Source of the DNA: Sequoia sempervirens
Lineage: Eukaryota; Streptophyta; Pinopsida; Cupressales; Cupressaceae
Length of the DNA stretch: 64,000 bases
Assembly: GCA_007258455.2 (NCBI GenBank)
Contig: VDFB02000001.1
Coordinates: 10,419,755 to 10,483,754 of the forward strand
Reading direction: 5' to 3'
In this document: positions 33,739 through 46,518 of the stretch, piece by piece
Numbering within the stretch: position 1 is the stretch's first letter
Layout of the letters: every line of letters starts with the position of its first letter
The notes under the pieces: generated by a model
The model's input: only the letters and a program-made list of their open reading frames with translations
Databases searched by the model: none
What the model was told of the DNA's origin: nothing
Translations under genes and position numbers: made by a program

Positions 33739-35967
33739 TGTTGAATAGTATGGATAACTGAGAGGGGGAGTGAATCAGTTATCATAAAGCAATTTTCTTG
33801 ACTTTTATTAATCTAGAGCAAGCTTGTATCAATTAGATAATAATCAAGCAGATATAAACATGAAAGCACATAACAACACCATGCACAATGAATACCAGAA
33901 TTCACGTGGAAACCCAAGAAGGGAAAAACCACGAAGAATGATAATTCTCAATTATAGAACACTAGTTAAGGTGACACCAGTTAAAGTGATTTTTACAAGG
34001 GCTCACTGTCAAGATGCTCACTATAGGTAAGGCTCACTGCCTAATTAATACAAAAAAAAAAAGTCTCACTGACAAAAATGAACTGATGAAGCTACATCTA
34101 CGTGGGTGATCCCATAATAGTGGTTTACAATTTTTGGCCAAACTGGATACTGAAATAATTTTTTCTAACTAAATCTTCACTTTCGGGCACCTGTAGCAGC
34201 TAAACCGTGAGGAATTTGAAGATGATGCAAACTAGAGTTTCATGAAATTTTGTTTGTAGATTCTAAATATATTTTTTTCAAAAATTTTGGAATCAGATTG
34301 CACCTCTTTTTCCATCTCCCTTGAAAACTAGTTTTTTTCATAAAACAACATTTTTGAGTGACGCTCACTGTATAACGCATAATTTTTTTTCCATGAAGGA
34401 TAAAATTCTAATTCTTTCGAATTTAGATTTGTAACTCTGATATCTAGTGCTTCCACTTGGTTAGATAGTTTTATATTGAATATTTTTTCCTTAATCAAGT
34501 TTCAAAGTCAAACCAATTACAATTCAGACATAGGCGGACCGTATAACACATAATTTTTTTTGTATGTATAGAAATTCAATTTTTTTTTGGTTGGATCAAG
34601 GACTTCAACATCTGGTGCACTGATATTTTGCAAAAAAAATTTATAATCTTTTATTTTTCCACGTACAAAACAAAGAGCTTCATTTTTGGTGAAAAACCTA
34701 TGTTTAATAAAACTAAAAAAACAAATAGATAATAAAACCAAAACATATTAAAATTATAGTTGTTGGATAGCTCGTTCTAAGGACTACCTAATTCAAGTTG
34801 GGCTCGTGGAGTCTCCTCCATTTTCATCCTCAACTTGAGCTTCAAAGGAATTTTTTTTTTTGGTGGCAAAGAGCAGGAATTAGGGAAAAGGGGGGTTTGA
34901 GCAAACCAGGGTTCATTTGAACCCCCTTTCAAAAGGGGTTTGCATTTGTGTTTTTGGTGGGATGCATTAAATGGGTTTGCTTGAACCTAGGTTTGAGTGA
35001 ACCCTCTTTTGGTTCATTCAAACCAATGAGTTCTTTTGAACCCCAATAATGATTTTTTTTGGCATGGGGTCATTTTTTGCAAGTTTTCCTTCCTCATTGA
35101 AATTGTAAACCACTTTTGTGGGTTTACCCACATATGCATGAATTCGGTTATGTTTAAGAGCACAATATCTGTCTACAATAGATCTTGTCAAGACTATGTT
35201 GTCCACCTTCCTCACACAACCTCTGCAAGATAGATTACTTCTTCTTGATAGTTTCCTTTAGCTTTCTTATCGCATAGTCTTTCACACCCTTTTATCTGCT
35301 CACACACACCATTCTTCTTCATCGACCAAGATCAACTTTTACTTATACCATTACAAAACACAATGTCTTCTTAGTTTTCTAAGTCAACCAAACACAATTT
35401 GAATTAGGGTACCAAAAAACATGTCAGCTTGAAGAACAACCTTGAAATATTCAATGAGGCTTGACATGCTAGCACCAGACCCAAAAGATAGATTGCACAT
35501 AGAGATCTTCTTACCATGTTACCAAGGGAACCATAAATAGGTCATACATAAGATAGAAAAATTTGATTTACATGAAATATATTCTGAAGTCAATGGGAAT
35601 ATCATAACCAAGACCAAATCTTGATTATCTTCAATTTTTGTATCAACTGGAGAAACATAATTAGACATACCAAAGCTTGTAACATGTTACATGAATGTCT
35701 AGATAGCAAGGATACATAGAATAAGATTTGGACACAACAACTAACATGAAAAGATTAGTCTTCATTATTCTACATTAACTGACTTTCACAGATGTCCCAA
35801 AAAGAAGTACTGCCATATTCAGATCAAGAGTAATATCCACACTACGTAACATCATAACACTCGATAGGATAGATCATTTATGTATATCATCTGGAGCACA
35901 ACCTTCTGGATCCCAAGTTTTGACATCAATGACAATAATGCTAAATCATCTCAATAACTTATCAACA
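33739..35967 (-). repeat. Element C 5' LTR, interrupted by D2
   Basis: Plus-strand borders TGTTGAATAG and TTATCAACA. It aligns with the 3' LTR on both sides of the D2 insertion. Next to its outer border at 35968 Copia F gag begins. Confidence 0.85.
34104..35129 (+). mobile_element. Short TIR element D2 inside the element C LTR
   Basis: 1,026 bases with ends GGGTGATCCCATAATAGTGG...GGGTTTACCC. Read inward the right end is GGGTAAACCCACAAAAGTGG, so the inverted repeats span about 30 bases with few mismatches. The 3' LTR of C shows the empty site (CTACTTATGCATG). The flanks are ACGT and ACAT, an imperfect 4-bp duplication. The interior holds the same GGTTTGAGTGAACC-type units as D1 (34890-35030) and no ORF. 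The superfamily is not clear. Confidence 0.8.
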
Positions 35968-36414
35968 ATTGTCTTATCCTCTTCTTTGATGTGCACCTCC
36001 ATTGAAGCCAACTTTCTTATTAGTGTATTGAAATCATTCAGATGATTTATGACTAATGACTTGTCATACATCCTCAGATTATATGGCTATCGACATAACA
36101 TGATTTTTTTCCAATGACTTGGTCTCATATAGCTTTTCAAGCTTATTATATAAGTCATATGCCATTTTCTCCTCTACAACATTGAATAGAATTGAATCTG
36201 CCAGATATAGCTAGATTGTTGCTCTTGCTATGTCCTTTTCATCCGATTCTACATGATTCATGGTTGTAGGTTTTGATGTTGCTTGTTTGAGAGCCAAGGA
36301 AAATCCATCCTTCACTAATAAAGCTTAAATCTTTAGTATCCACATAGCAGAATTGGAACCATCAAAAGTTTAAACCTCAAATATAGTAACCATGCTTCCT
36401 TTCATTCTTACTTC
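35968..36414 (-). pseudogene. gag: Copia F gag, N-terminal half
   Basis: Minus strand from 36397: MKGSMVTIFEV, TFDGSNSAMWILKI, ALLVKDGFSLALKQA, LYLADSILFNVVEEKMAYDL and YNKLEKLYETKSLEKN. This is the UBN2-type Copia gag with its FDGxNxxxWxxK start and LADSxxxNV helix. It breaks off in ...HIKEED at the outer border of element C; the C-terminal half resumes at 19650. The 5' leader is likewise split from it by element E. Several stops. Confidence 0.85.
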
Positions 36415-36419
36415 TCATG

Positions 36420-36786
36420 TGTTTGTGTAAATAGGTATTTTACCTAACTAGTTCATTATTAGGTCCTACTTACATGTTAACTCCACTTAGGTCATAGGCA
36501 TATTTTTAGAAGTATTAGTTGTCTAGATAAGATCTTATCCAATCTTATCTTTTTAACTTTTTATTTAATTCTAGTGTCCTAGGACATTTAATGTTTTGAA
36601 TTAGGTAGTTCATCACACCTTATCTATATAAGAAAAATCATTGTACACTTTTGTAACATACAGGTTGTCATCATATTTTATAGATCTTAATATCAAGCAA
36701 GCTCATTTCTTGCATGCTCTCTTGTGGAAGGTTTTCATTGTTATTGCAAGTGGTCTTGGGTATTGAGATAATCTTCAACTCCTACA
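36420..36786 (+). repeat. Element E 5' LTR
   Basis: 367 bases, TGTTTGTGTAAATAGG...CTTCAACTCCTACA. A TATA-like TATCTATATAAG lies at about 36620 and probable transcription and polyadenylation signals follow. Confidence 0.88.
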
Positions 36787-36804
36787 TGGTATTAAAGCCA
36801 TGGC
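36787..36804 (+). promoter_or_regulatory. Element E primer-binding site
   Basis: TGGTATTAAAGCCATGG directly after the LTR, complementary to initiator-methionine tRNA apart from two changes. The leader from here to 37572 has no ORF of note; it contains a run of 12 C at 37042-37053. Confidence 0.85.
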
Positions 36805-37572
36805 CATAAGAATTCCTTCTCAGATTTAAGGGTAGCACTATTTCCAGATGAGATATCTTGGTGGATTTTAGAAAGGTTAGTATGCTTTACTCTTGCACCA
36901 TATGGTGATCTGGGAAATCATAAAAACTTAAAAAAAACACCAGTTTTGGGGGTTTCTCTTTTGTGGGTTTATATTGTAGGTTCATTTTTAGAGCTTTTTT
37001 GGTCAAAATAAACCATTCTATTGAATCTAAAAGGCCCAACACCCCCCCCCCCCATTTTCATATAAATACTTCATATTTTGGAGGAGTAAAAAATAGCAAA
37101 TTTATAAAATTTTCAGGTGATTATCTTAAATTTGATGACCAAATGGCCATCACAAAGGACTGCATTAAATTTTAAAGCTAAATAGCCATCATACCAGTGC
37201 TTAGTCCAATCTACTAACTTTGGGTCGCATGGGGCAACCAAGTGCCAACCTTAGGGGGCTTAATTTTGGCCCCTCAAGCCTTAATTGGGCATTTTTTTTT
37301 AAATCTTCATAAGTTTCTACTCGAGTATCATATTTTAGCAAGAAAGATATCATTGTAAAGATGTTTCTAAGAAATATCTAGTGGTGTAGGTATTATTATC
37401 ATATTTTACTCTTGGAACATTTAATTTCTGTTTGAATTTAGATCTATTATTTGGACCTCTAAGCTCATAATTTTTTTCCCGGATCTTTGGTTTTTTGTGA
37501 TTTTCTCAACATCAAAAAGCTATTGAGGAGATCTATCACTGTGCACATGCAATTTTTCTAGATTCAACCTCA

Positions 37573-37790
37573 CACTAGTGGAATTTGGAAAATAAATGAT
37601 TAGGTGACTAAAAATTTTAGTCACAACAACTAAAAATTACTAAATTCCACTCATCTTTTGCAACTTAGCTATAAATGAGTAAATAAATGACTAATTTGGT
37701 CATTGACTAAAAAATATTTAGTCACACAAATAAAAATGACTAAATAGTTAGTCATTTATTTAGTCACAATCCATTTGAATAAATCATTTA
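37573..37790 (+). repeat. CACTA B left terminus and subterminal repeats
   Basis: CACTAGTGGAATTTGGAAAA followed by closely spaced GACTAAA/TTTAGTCA motifs on both strands. Homologous to 18620-18844 in inverted orientation. Confidence 0.82.
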
Positions 37791-37958
37791 CGGAATCAAA
37801 ATATAGCCCACCAAAATACTCTAAAACTTTAATAAACATACTCAAACTTTCGTCGAAATCTTATTTTTAGGTGTAGCCTGCCAGAATGAAGTTTTTATTT
37901 TAATAAACATACTCTAAAACCTTCGTTGAAACCTTATTTTCAGGTGTAGCCTGCTAAA

Positions 37959-38097
37959 ATGGAGAAGTGTTTCAATAAAGAATGATAGAGAACGGTAAGG
38001 AGATGTGCATGACAAGAGGCATAGGATTCATTGTTTCTTATCTCATTCTTGCTCTGCTCAACAAGGGTTACATTGTTCGTGCTACTATTTGTAATTG
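37959..38097 (+). pseudogene. Captured exon 1 of a dihydroflavonol-reductase-like gene
   Basis: An ATG at 37959 is followed, after stops and a frame change, by KEMCMTRGIGFIVSYLILAL and LNKGYIVRATICN. This is the N-terminal NADP-binding beta-alpha-beta of the DFR/CCR/anthocyanidin reductase family, where the glycine motif is normally TGGTGFIGS (two glycines are changed here). A GT follows in exon-end position. No second exon is certain; a doubtful piece (RVLHVTSLI) is near 38385. The upstream 73 bases are duplicated in tandem (37830-37960). Confidence 0.75.
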
Positions 38098-38099
38098 AG

Positions 38100-40480
38100 G
38101 TATTTAATTGACATATATTTGCATAATCTCAAATTCCTTCAAATTATTTTGAAGTATCAATGTATCCTATATAGGGTTTAGAATGATTTTTTTTAATTTT
38201 AAAAAATAAATCAGATGTTTTTGAAGTATCAATGTATCCTATATAGAGTTTAGAATGATTTCTTTTAATTTTAAAAAATAAATAAATGATGTATTTGCCT
38301 GTGATTAGATAATGTGGAGATCTTCTAAATCTGCCCTATCACATTGTCCTCTTTGGCACTGTATTCATTACTCCAACTGCTAGGGTTTTGCATGTGACAT
38401 CTTTAATATCTTCATGACAATGGATTTTAAATAGATCTTAGTCTTTGCTTTAATCCTTATCATGGTAACCTTTGAGTTCCATAATGCACCTTCAATCTCT
38501 TATAAGAACATTGTCTTAAGCTAGATTGCATATTATGCATATAAAGCAAGTCCTTCATACCTGCCATTGTTCCAAACCACCACTCACTACCTTGCTAAAA
38601 ATGTTGCCTCCATAAGGACAATAACATGTTTTAAAATCATGGTTGCCAATGATTGACCATTAAGGTCACTACTTTCATCAAGATACAATGAGATATTTTT
38701 CTTCAAACTCAAGGCATTATGCAAGATAACATTGTGAATTGTTTGATGTGTACGATTTTATTTTCTTGCACATTTACTACTTTGCTAACTTCCTTAAAGA
38801 CTGGATATTATACCCTTAGCTGCAATCTCAAATAGCTCACTCACTATCACTTAAAGATTCCTTTATGATCATCCTTCTATAAAATCAAACTATTCCCTAT
38901 CTACCTACTTACTACAGGGGACTCATTGTTTCATGGTATTGTGGGTCTTAAGATCCTTCAACCTTATTGTCACTAGCTACTTCACATTCCACAAGGTATT
39001 ATTCACTATTCTCCCATCTTTAATGAGTCTCAAAACACTACTCAAACATGCAATCCACTACATCCATTATACAATGGCTAAGAAGAAACATTGAACTTGT
39101 GATTACCACTGTTACTTCATTTGGACAGTCATTCTCTTATTAAATTTTCCTTGTCTAACACTACCAAAAGCATTTGAAAAACCCTTAAGGTCAGCAAGGG
39201 GGTAAGGAAACTCACTATTAAAATCTCCACTTTACTATGCAAGGTTTGAGATTTATTATCTTGTCATTGCTCAACCTCTTTTTAACTGTCACACCTCAAG
39301 TGACTATCATTCTTCTTACCATAGATTTCATTTAAAAATGTCATTGAGCTACATAGTGTGCTTGTTATTGGCTATAATCTTTAGATTGCAAGATTTTTTT
39401 ATTGGCTACAATGTCTCAATATTTCTAGTATTGCAATCTCACTAATCCACTAGAGTTATTGTTTATGTTTGTACGAAGGCTTAGGGTTTGTACCCTAGTC
39501 ATGCTCTTACCAATGCTTTTGTTAGTATTAAAAAACAACCTAAAATCTTGGGTCAAAAAATTAGTTGTCTTGACAGGGTTGTGGTATGATTGATCTTGGA
39601 TTGTATCTTAGATTGTCTGGGAAGCTTGTGTTTGATCATTAAGGTATGTAAACCCGATCAAGGAAATGTATCATATATAGCATGGGTCTTGCTTTAATAC
39701 TTTCCATAATGGTTATTAGCATATCACATTATTATAGTTTGTGGTAATCCAAGATTTCATTCAAGTGTGTAACAAACTTGGTTTGTAGTTAAAGTTGTAC
39801 ACTTTTAAGTAACATTCATAAGGTTTAGAAAATCTTGATCACTCTCTTGAAAAGGCCATTAAACATGGGTTGTGCTTGAATGCACTACATAATTGATATA
39901 ACAAACCACTCTACATATCAACTAGAGTTATAGGCTCTTTATTGCGACAAGAGGTAATTGCTCTTGGATCATGCTATCATTACATTGTAACCTGTCAAAC
40001 TTGAGTCAACCTGAATGCACCCAATGATGATTGAAACCTAACTACATGATGACAATAATTTGTACATGAATTGTGCTAGTATGAGTGCCTCCATTTCTAT
40101 CACAACATAGCCACATTAAACTTGGGTCACACATGAATGCATCCTATATTTGTTATAGCACACCTGTGCCACATGACCAATAGAGTTATGGATCACATAA
40201 TTACAGTCACAAGAATTTTTTCCTTAGATGTGCTCTTATGGTGATTCCACTACCAAACTACAACATAAACCTTTGGACTTATATTGCTCAAATCCTTACA
40301 TTTCCTATTTTCTCTTTGGATGGATGGATTCATGGATTTTTTGTGATTTATATAGCTTTTGTTTTGATAGTAAATGACATCAAATTATTTTTGAAGTTGA
40401 AATGATTTATTAATTATGGTTTTATTATTATTTTGAGTTTTATTTAGAATGGGTTAATATGTGGCATTTTTATGTGCAGG
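38100..40480. other. CACTA B interior without recognised gene
   Basis: AT-rich sequence with no convincing frame on either strand. A 68-bp tandem duplication lies at 38150-38285 (shared words AATGTATCCTATATAG and GTTTAGAATGATT). The remainder looks like decayed intron or intergenic cargo. Confidence 0.5.
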
Positions 40481-40614
40481 AAGAATAGATTGTGATGCAA
40501 CGTTTGGGTATGGACAGTTCAAGAAAAATTGGATTGCTATTGGTGACATAACCAAGTTGGAGAGTACCTTGAGCTGGTGTGAAACACTCTCGGGTGTTTT
40601 CACTGGGAAGTAGA
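40480..40614 (+). pseudogene. Exon-like fragment, family not recognised
   Basis: After a TGTGCAG acceptor-like site, a 43-codon frame reads RIDCDATFGYGQFKKNWIA, IGDITKLESTLSW and CETLSGVFTGK and then stops. Composition and the splice acceptor suggest the last exon of a captured gene. I cannot name the family. Confidence 0.35.
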
Positions 40615-40616
40615 AC

Positions 40617-40965
40617 CTAGGTGTAGGAATTTTTGAATATCTGACAAAGGAAGTTCCTTTATTCTAAAGATAAAATCATAAATCTACTTGTCCAATTGCA
40701 CATCCAACTTGACAACTTTAATATATCCAATAGAGAAAGTTTACAGTACATTCTAAAGATAAAATCATAAATCTACTAGATCAATTTCAGATCCGACAGA
40801 GGAAGTTCCTACATTCTAAAGACAAAATCATAAATTTTATTGGTCCAATTGGAGATCCAATTTGAGGTCGTGAAGCTCTAACAAAGAAAGTTCCCACATT
40901 CTAAAGATAAAATCATAAATCTTCTTGGTCTAATTTGAGGTCCTATTGTAAGGATTTCTCTTTTT
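40617..40965 (+). repeat. Imperfect tandem repeat, unit about 90 bp
   Basis: The phrase TTCTAAAGATAAAATCATAAA recurs at about 40658, 40754, 40817 and 40900, each followed by variants of TTGGTCCAATTG. No coding sense. Confidence 0.75.
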
Positions 40966-41171
40966 AATTATACTTTCTGACATTTGGCTTGATACAAATT
41001 GTTACTTTAGAATTATGGTATTTCTTTTCTTCTAATGTTTTCAACCCTCATTTCAAGGAAGAGCTCCAAAGATGGTTCCTTTAGATGGAGACTAAACTTT
41101 TCCGCTATAGGTTCCATCTAGAAACACCAGAAGCTTAGGTACTATCATACTCATGTACAACATAGTTTGAG

Positions 41172-42228
41172 TTGAATTGCACTTAGTATTTTATGTTGAT
41201 ATGGATATGTTCTAGCTTGTAGTTAATTTTTGTAGCATAACAAATAGGCAGAAATAGTTGTTCACATACCATTATTTCAAATTCTAAATTGCTATACCTT
41301 ATTCTAGGAGCAAATCACAGGGGGGTTCTATACACAAGACACCATTGTTTCAAATTCAAAATTGTTGGCTCTTTCACACTTGTTTGCTTCATTTATTTGA
41401 TCTAAGATAGCATGTTGTATATAAGATGCTCTCAAAATCACAATAAAATCCTTTATTCTAGGATGACTGTTCAAAATCTTTCCCACTATAATAATGAACA
41501 AAAGTATCAGTCATTAACCTAAACTTTGCAAGAGTTTCATCAAATTCTACTTTTCTAATCTCTTTTCCATTTTGAATTTTATTCCCAATTTCATCCAGGA
41601 AGAACTTCCTCAACCTGTAGATCCTGCTATTAGCGATAACTTTACTAAGTATCAAGGATAGCTTCGAGTTTTTACCCAAGAAACAATTTAAAAAATTTGG
41701 CCTTACCTTTGTCAATTGTTGCTTGGGTAAAAGCTCAAAGCTATCCTCAACACCTGGTAAAGTTATGGTTAACAACAAGATCTACAAGTTGAGGAATTTC
41801 TTCATGGATAAAATTGGGAATAAAATTGAGAATGGAAAAGAGAGTGGAAAAGTAGAATTTCATTAAACTCTTTCAAAGTTCAAGTTAATGAATAATGATT
41901 TTGTTCATTGTTATGATGGGAAAGATTATGAACATTCATCCCAGAATAAAGGATTTTATTGTGATTTTGAGAGCATCTTCTATACAACAAGTTGTCTTAG
42001 ATCAAATAAATGAAGCAAACAATTGTGAAAGAGCCAACAATTTTGAATTTGAAACAATGGTGTCTTATGTATAGAATCCCCTTGTGGTTTTCTCCTAGAA
42101 TAAGGTATAGCAATTTCAAATTTGAAACAATGGTATATGAACAACTATTTAGCCTACCCATTATGCTACAACAATTAACTACAGGTTAGAACATATCCAT
42201 ATCAACATAAAATAGCAAGTGAAATTCA
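41172..42228. repeat. Near-perfect palindrome (foldback), arms about 515 bp
   Basis: 41172-41689 and 41713-42228 are reverse complements with scattered mismatches and small gaps; only about 23 bases separate them. Matching pairs include CACTTAGTATTTTATGTTGA at the outer left with TCAACATAAAATAGCAAGTG at the outer right, and CTCAACCTGTAGATC with GATCTACAAGTTGAG near the centre. Related peptides are encoded in both arms (IYRLRKFFLDEIGNKIQNG against IYKLRNFFMDKIGNKIENG), so the palindrome is probably an inverted duplication of a captured coding piece of unknown family. A transcript would fold into a long hairpin. Confidence 0.85.
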
Positions 42229-44010
42229 CCTCAAAATTTGCTATGGTAATTGCTTTGTAAGGAAGTTTTCACTCCATGAACTTTCTCTGTGCACATCAGT
42301 ATGTTGGTTATTATCTCGATCTCCTTTGCGATCAAAAGAGCAGTGAAGTTCATTGCATAAATCATGACCATTTTGCAGTGCTATGATCCAGTGCTCTTTT
42401 ACTTCTTACTCATTGTGTTCTTAATTGCCATTTGCAAATGACTTAGAGGATAGATCTTTGTCACCATTTGATAGTAACTTTCATTATTTTTGGACTATTT
42501 GTTATGATTCAATCACTATTTGACAGTTTTCTTCCTTTCTTAGTCCTATAGGATAGATGACAATTCACAATTTGCAACTGTCTAACAATGGTAAATAGAT
42601 ACAGTAAAGATATTTAAAATTTTAGAAGTGGATTTTTTTTTGAATTGCTAAAGCCTATTTATCAATTTTATAACTTAAAATTATTTAAGCTATTTGAATA
42701 GCTAAAATTCATATTATAAATCTTTAAAGTACAATAAAATTAGGTACTTAAAATAATTATAGAGAAGTTGAATGAAAATTAGTAAATTACTATTGATTTA
42801 GCTTTTCCTTTTGCGTGTTTACAGGGTTATTTCTTCTAACATTTGCTAGACCTATTTTGGACTCTATGGAAATAGCAAAGGCAATTCCACATCCAAGTCT
42901 AAATGAGGTGATGACCCATCCTTCTGTGATGAATTTTGTAGGATACACCCAAGAATAGATCTAAAAATATCAAATTTTTAAACCTCCAGATCTTTGAGAT
43001 TGTTGCAAATTTGATTTGATTTTTGTACAGCTGGATGGATCTAAAAAAATGTTGCTTGAAAATGATGTAAATGAAAATGTTATTTGTTCAGAATAATCTA
43101 AGGGTGTTATTTTTCACTTGCACAATTTTTTTTGGTCTACCTTAAGATAACCGTTTAAATTATCATTTTGTTCATCATAATATTTCATTTTATATTTTTA
43201 TTTTGTTAGATTGTATTGGATAGTTAATGGTTAAGTTTTTTTAAACAAAATAAATTCAACATAATATACTTTCCATGTACTTCTTTTTATCACTTGTAAA
43301 TCTATATTTTTTTTACTTTTTGTTACTTTTTGTGATCATCAAAAATAGAGAAGATTTTATTCTCTGTGAAATATTTTCATGCATGTTTGAGATCTCTACA
43401 AGGTGATGATAAAGGCCCTAGGGTTTGGTAGGGTTTTGAGTATCCTTATTGTTTTGATGGTAATTTTGTCACTAAGTTCTCTCCTTGCCCAAATATAGTC
43501 ACCTGAGAAATTTCCATGATGCTCTTGGCTGTAAATTACTTTGTTCTCCCTACCTTCTCACTATTAGTTTGATTCTTCAACTCTACCAACTACCCTACCA
43601 TCTCAGTGTCTTTTCATGCTCTTGCATCTATTCTTTTATGAATTTATTCTTATGACTCTGAAAGCTATCACTAGGTCTATTATGATTGTTAGGTCTTTGA
43701 GGGTATATGATTTTCTACTATGAACTCTTAGATTCTCATACTTTTGATGACAATTCTCCAAGGATGTTTTCTCACTGACTTAACTCTTTGTATAGTCTCC
43801 ATTATGGATTGAAAATTCATGGTTTCTAGTTAACTATTTATTGGTGTAACCATTGCCTTGTTTCTTGGGACTTTCATCCCTATAGGATAGTTTCCTTATA
43901 GATTTGAATACAATTTAAAAGGTTCCCATAAATATTGAAAAGTTTCATAAGATTGTTGTGCCAAGGTAGTACATGGTCGTGACAAGTTTCATAAGACTGT
44001 TGTGACAAGT
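42229..44010. other. CACTA B interior, unassigned
   Basis: No recognised gene. At 42826-42958 a 43-codon frame after a TTTACAG acceptor-like site (LFLLTFARPILDSMEIAKAI, then PHPSLNEVMTHPSVMNFV) could be another exon fragment, but a competing frame is nearly as open, so I do not call it. Confidence 0.4.
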
Positions 44011-44014
44011 TTCA

Positions 44015-44300
44015 TAATACCACCATACCACAAGAGCCAAGAAGACACGATGCAGTGTAGCAGTAACATCCTGCATTACTGTGAAGGCCAAGCAATAAAT
44101 GTGTGATATGAGGTAACTCAAATACTTCTCCCGCATCCTTGCAAGAGCCAAGAAGACACTGTTTGGTGTAGAGGTAACATCCCATATTACTGCAAAGTCT
44201 GAGCAATAATAGTGCGGTGTAGTAGTAACATCTCACATTACCATGAAGATCGAGCAATAATGGTGTGGTGTAGCAGTAACATCCCACATCAGTGCAAGGA
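44015..44300. repeat. Minisatellite-like repeat, unit about 60 bp
   Basis: About four degenerate copies of a unit containing GTGTAGCAGTAACATCCCA followed by CATTACTG and GAGCAATAATG. The minus-strand ORFs at 43945-44287 arise from this repeat. Confidence 0.75.
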
Positions 44301-44339
44301 TCATGTCAAAACGGTGCAGTATCATGGTTAAACTATAAA

Positions 44340-44475
44340 AAGAAATATCACATTTTTTTGAGGCATTTTTTTGAAATATTTTACTCAAGCCATGTGTATA
44401 TTGCTTTCACATTTTCATGTATGTCTAGTAGGGCACTTGTAACTACAACATATGACAAAAAATCCCTACTCTTAT
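44340..44475 (-). pseudogene. PPR gene fragment in CACTA B
   Basis: Minus strand reads VVVTSALLDIHENVKAIY and, with a frame change, ISKKMPQKNVI. Both are PPR repeat signatures (VVVxNALLDMYAKCG and LFxKMPxRNV). Only about one and a half repeats remain. Confidence 0.7.
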
Positions 44476-45334
44476 GCTTTGATCGATGTCCCTTCGTTAT
44501 TACTGGATATTTGATGTAGTGCACATTATTATAGTGTAAGCTTATTTTTTCGATTGTTTCATTTAGCATCACCAATATTCTCCACAAGAAAATTGTCCTT
44601 GTTTAAAATGATGGAAATGGTTCACATCTCTTAGAACAATTTCTCTTGCAACAATCTTGGAGATGAATTTAGATGTAGTGTGAAAATCAGAACATACTCA
44701 GAGGTTCTTAACAACTCTAATAGTTGTACTAAGGGCCATGTTTAACAAACCAAATGCGATTGCTAACTTTTCACTATGGTGGCGAATAAATGATTCTTTT
44801 TTCTTCTATTCCACAACATTAATTTAATGTCTTGAATTTGGAAGTACCCTGTTGCCTTAATTTTCCAAGCCAATTTCGCCAATTTTGCATAGATCTCCCA
44901 TGTTTGTGGATGTGATCTATCTCCGACAAAAAAAAGAATGTACCATTTTATGCCCTTCAATCCAAATACATGCAGGTATCTTTTAATTCCTCTATATTTC
45001 ATCAATATCCTCAAATTTTTGAACTTCACCACACCTGCCTACTTCTGCACAGAAGTTTTAGAGAAGAACATAAGTTGCAACATTTTTAGGATCCAACTAA
45101 AAAAGTAGAGTTGTTGGAATACTCAACCTATATTCATATATGATCCACATAAACCAAAGGTTTAATTGGCGTCTTAGTAATAATGTTTAGGGTGTCCTCA
45201 AGATAGCCAGCATGGGCACGAAGGTCAACCATGCACACCTAATGATCAACTATATATGTAATGCAATAAGGGTTACTAATGTGTGAAGTACATGGTGCAA
45301 CCCTCGTCCACTAAACCTGCATGACTACATGCAT

Positions 45335-45525
45335 CTAGAACACAAGAAAAACTTAAAATGTCGGTGTTCCAGAGTGCTTCATTAATTCAAATATTTTGAG
45401 AGTTTCCTTGCAAAATCCATTTTGTGCACATTTTGCAATCATATCATTTCATTCCATGAGATGACATCTCTTTGAGGCATTTTTTCAAACAATTCATTTT
45501 GTACTACATTTTTGTGTCAAATATT
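45335..45525 (-). pseudogene. Second PPR gene fragment in CACTA B
   Basis: Minus strand reads ELFEKMPQRDVISWNEMI, a complete PPR signature, then after a frame change QNGFCKETLKIFELMKHSG. It stands just upstream of the aspartic proteinase cargo. Region 44480-45335 between the PPR pieces shows no gene I recognise. Confidence 0.75.
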
Positions 45526-45539
45526 TGGTAATTATGGTT

Positions 45540-46518
<979 letters not shown>

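Larger units (their letters stand above)
19651..35967 (-). mobile_element. LTR retrotransposon C (Copia-like, no pol), carrying gypsy G
   Basis: Minus-strand element with 5' LTR 33739-35967, PBS (TTGGTATTAGAGCTTGG) just inside at about 33721-33738, gag, a second ORF, a polypurine tract (reads CCAAAGGGGGAGAT) at 21160-21174 and 3' LTR 19688-21159. No protease, integrase or RT is present between the LTRs, so it depended on another element. Gypsy G (21718-30927) interrupts its second ORF. The 3' LTR is followed by a second PBS-like site plus about 20 bases of leader (19651-19687), an abnormal junction. It lies inside the gag of Copia F. The two LTRs differ by an insert of about 235 bases in the 3' copy and the D2 insertion in the 5' copy. 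Confidence 0.82.

Noticed and set aside
41458..41778. 106-aa minus-strand ORF as a gene
   Set aside because: It lies across the palindrome centre, and its related frame in the other arm is broken; described as part of the foldback.
43945..44287. Minus-strand ORFs with repeated cysteines (possible small Cys-rich protein)
   Set aside because: The repetition is the 60-bp minisatellite; cysteine spacing follows the DNA repeat, and there is no signal peptide.
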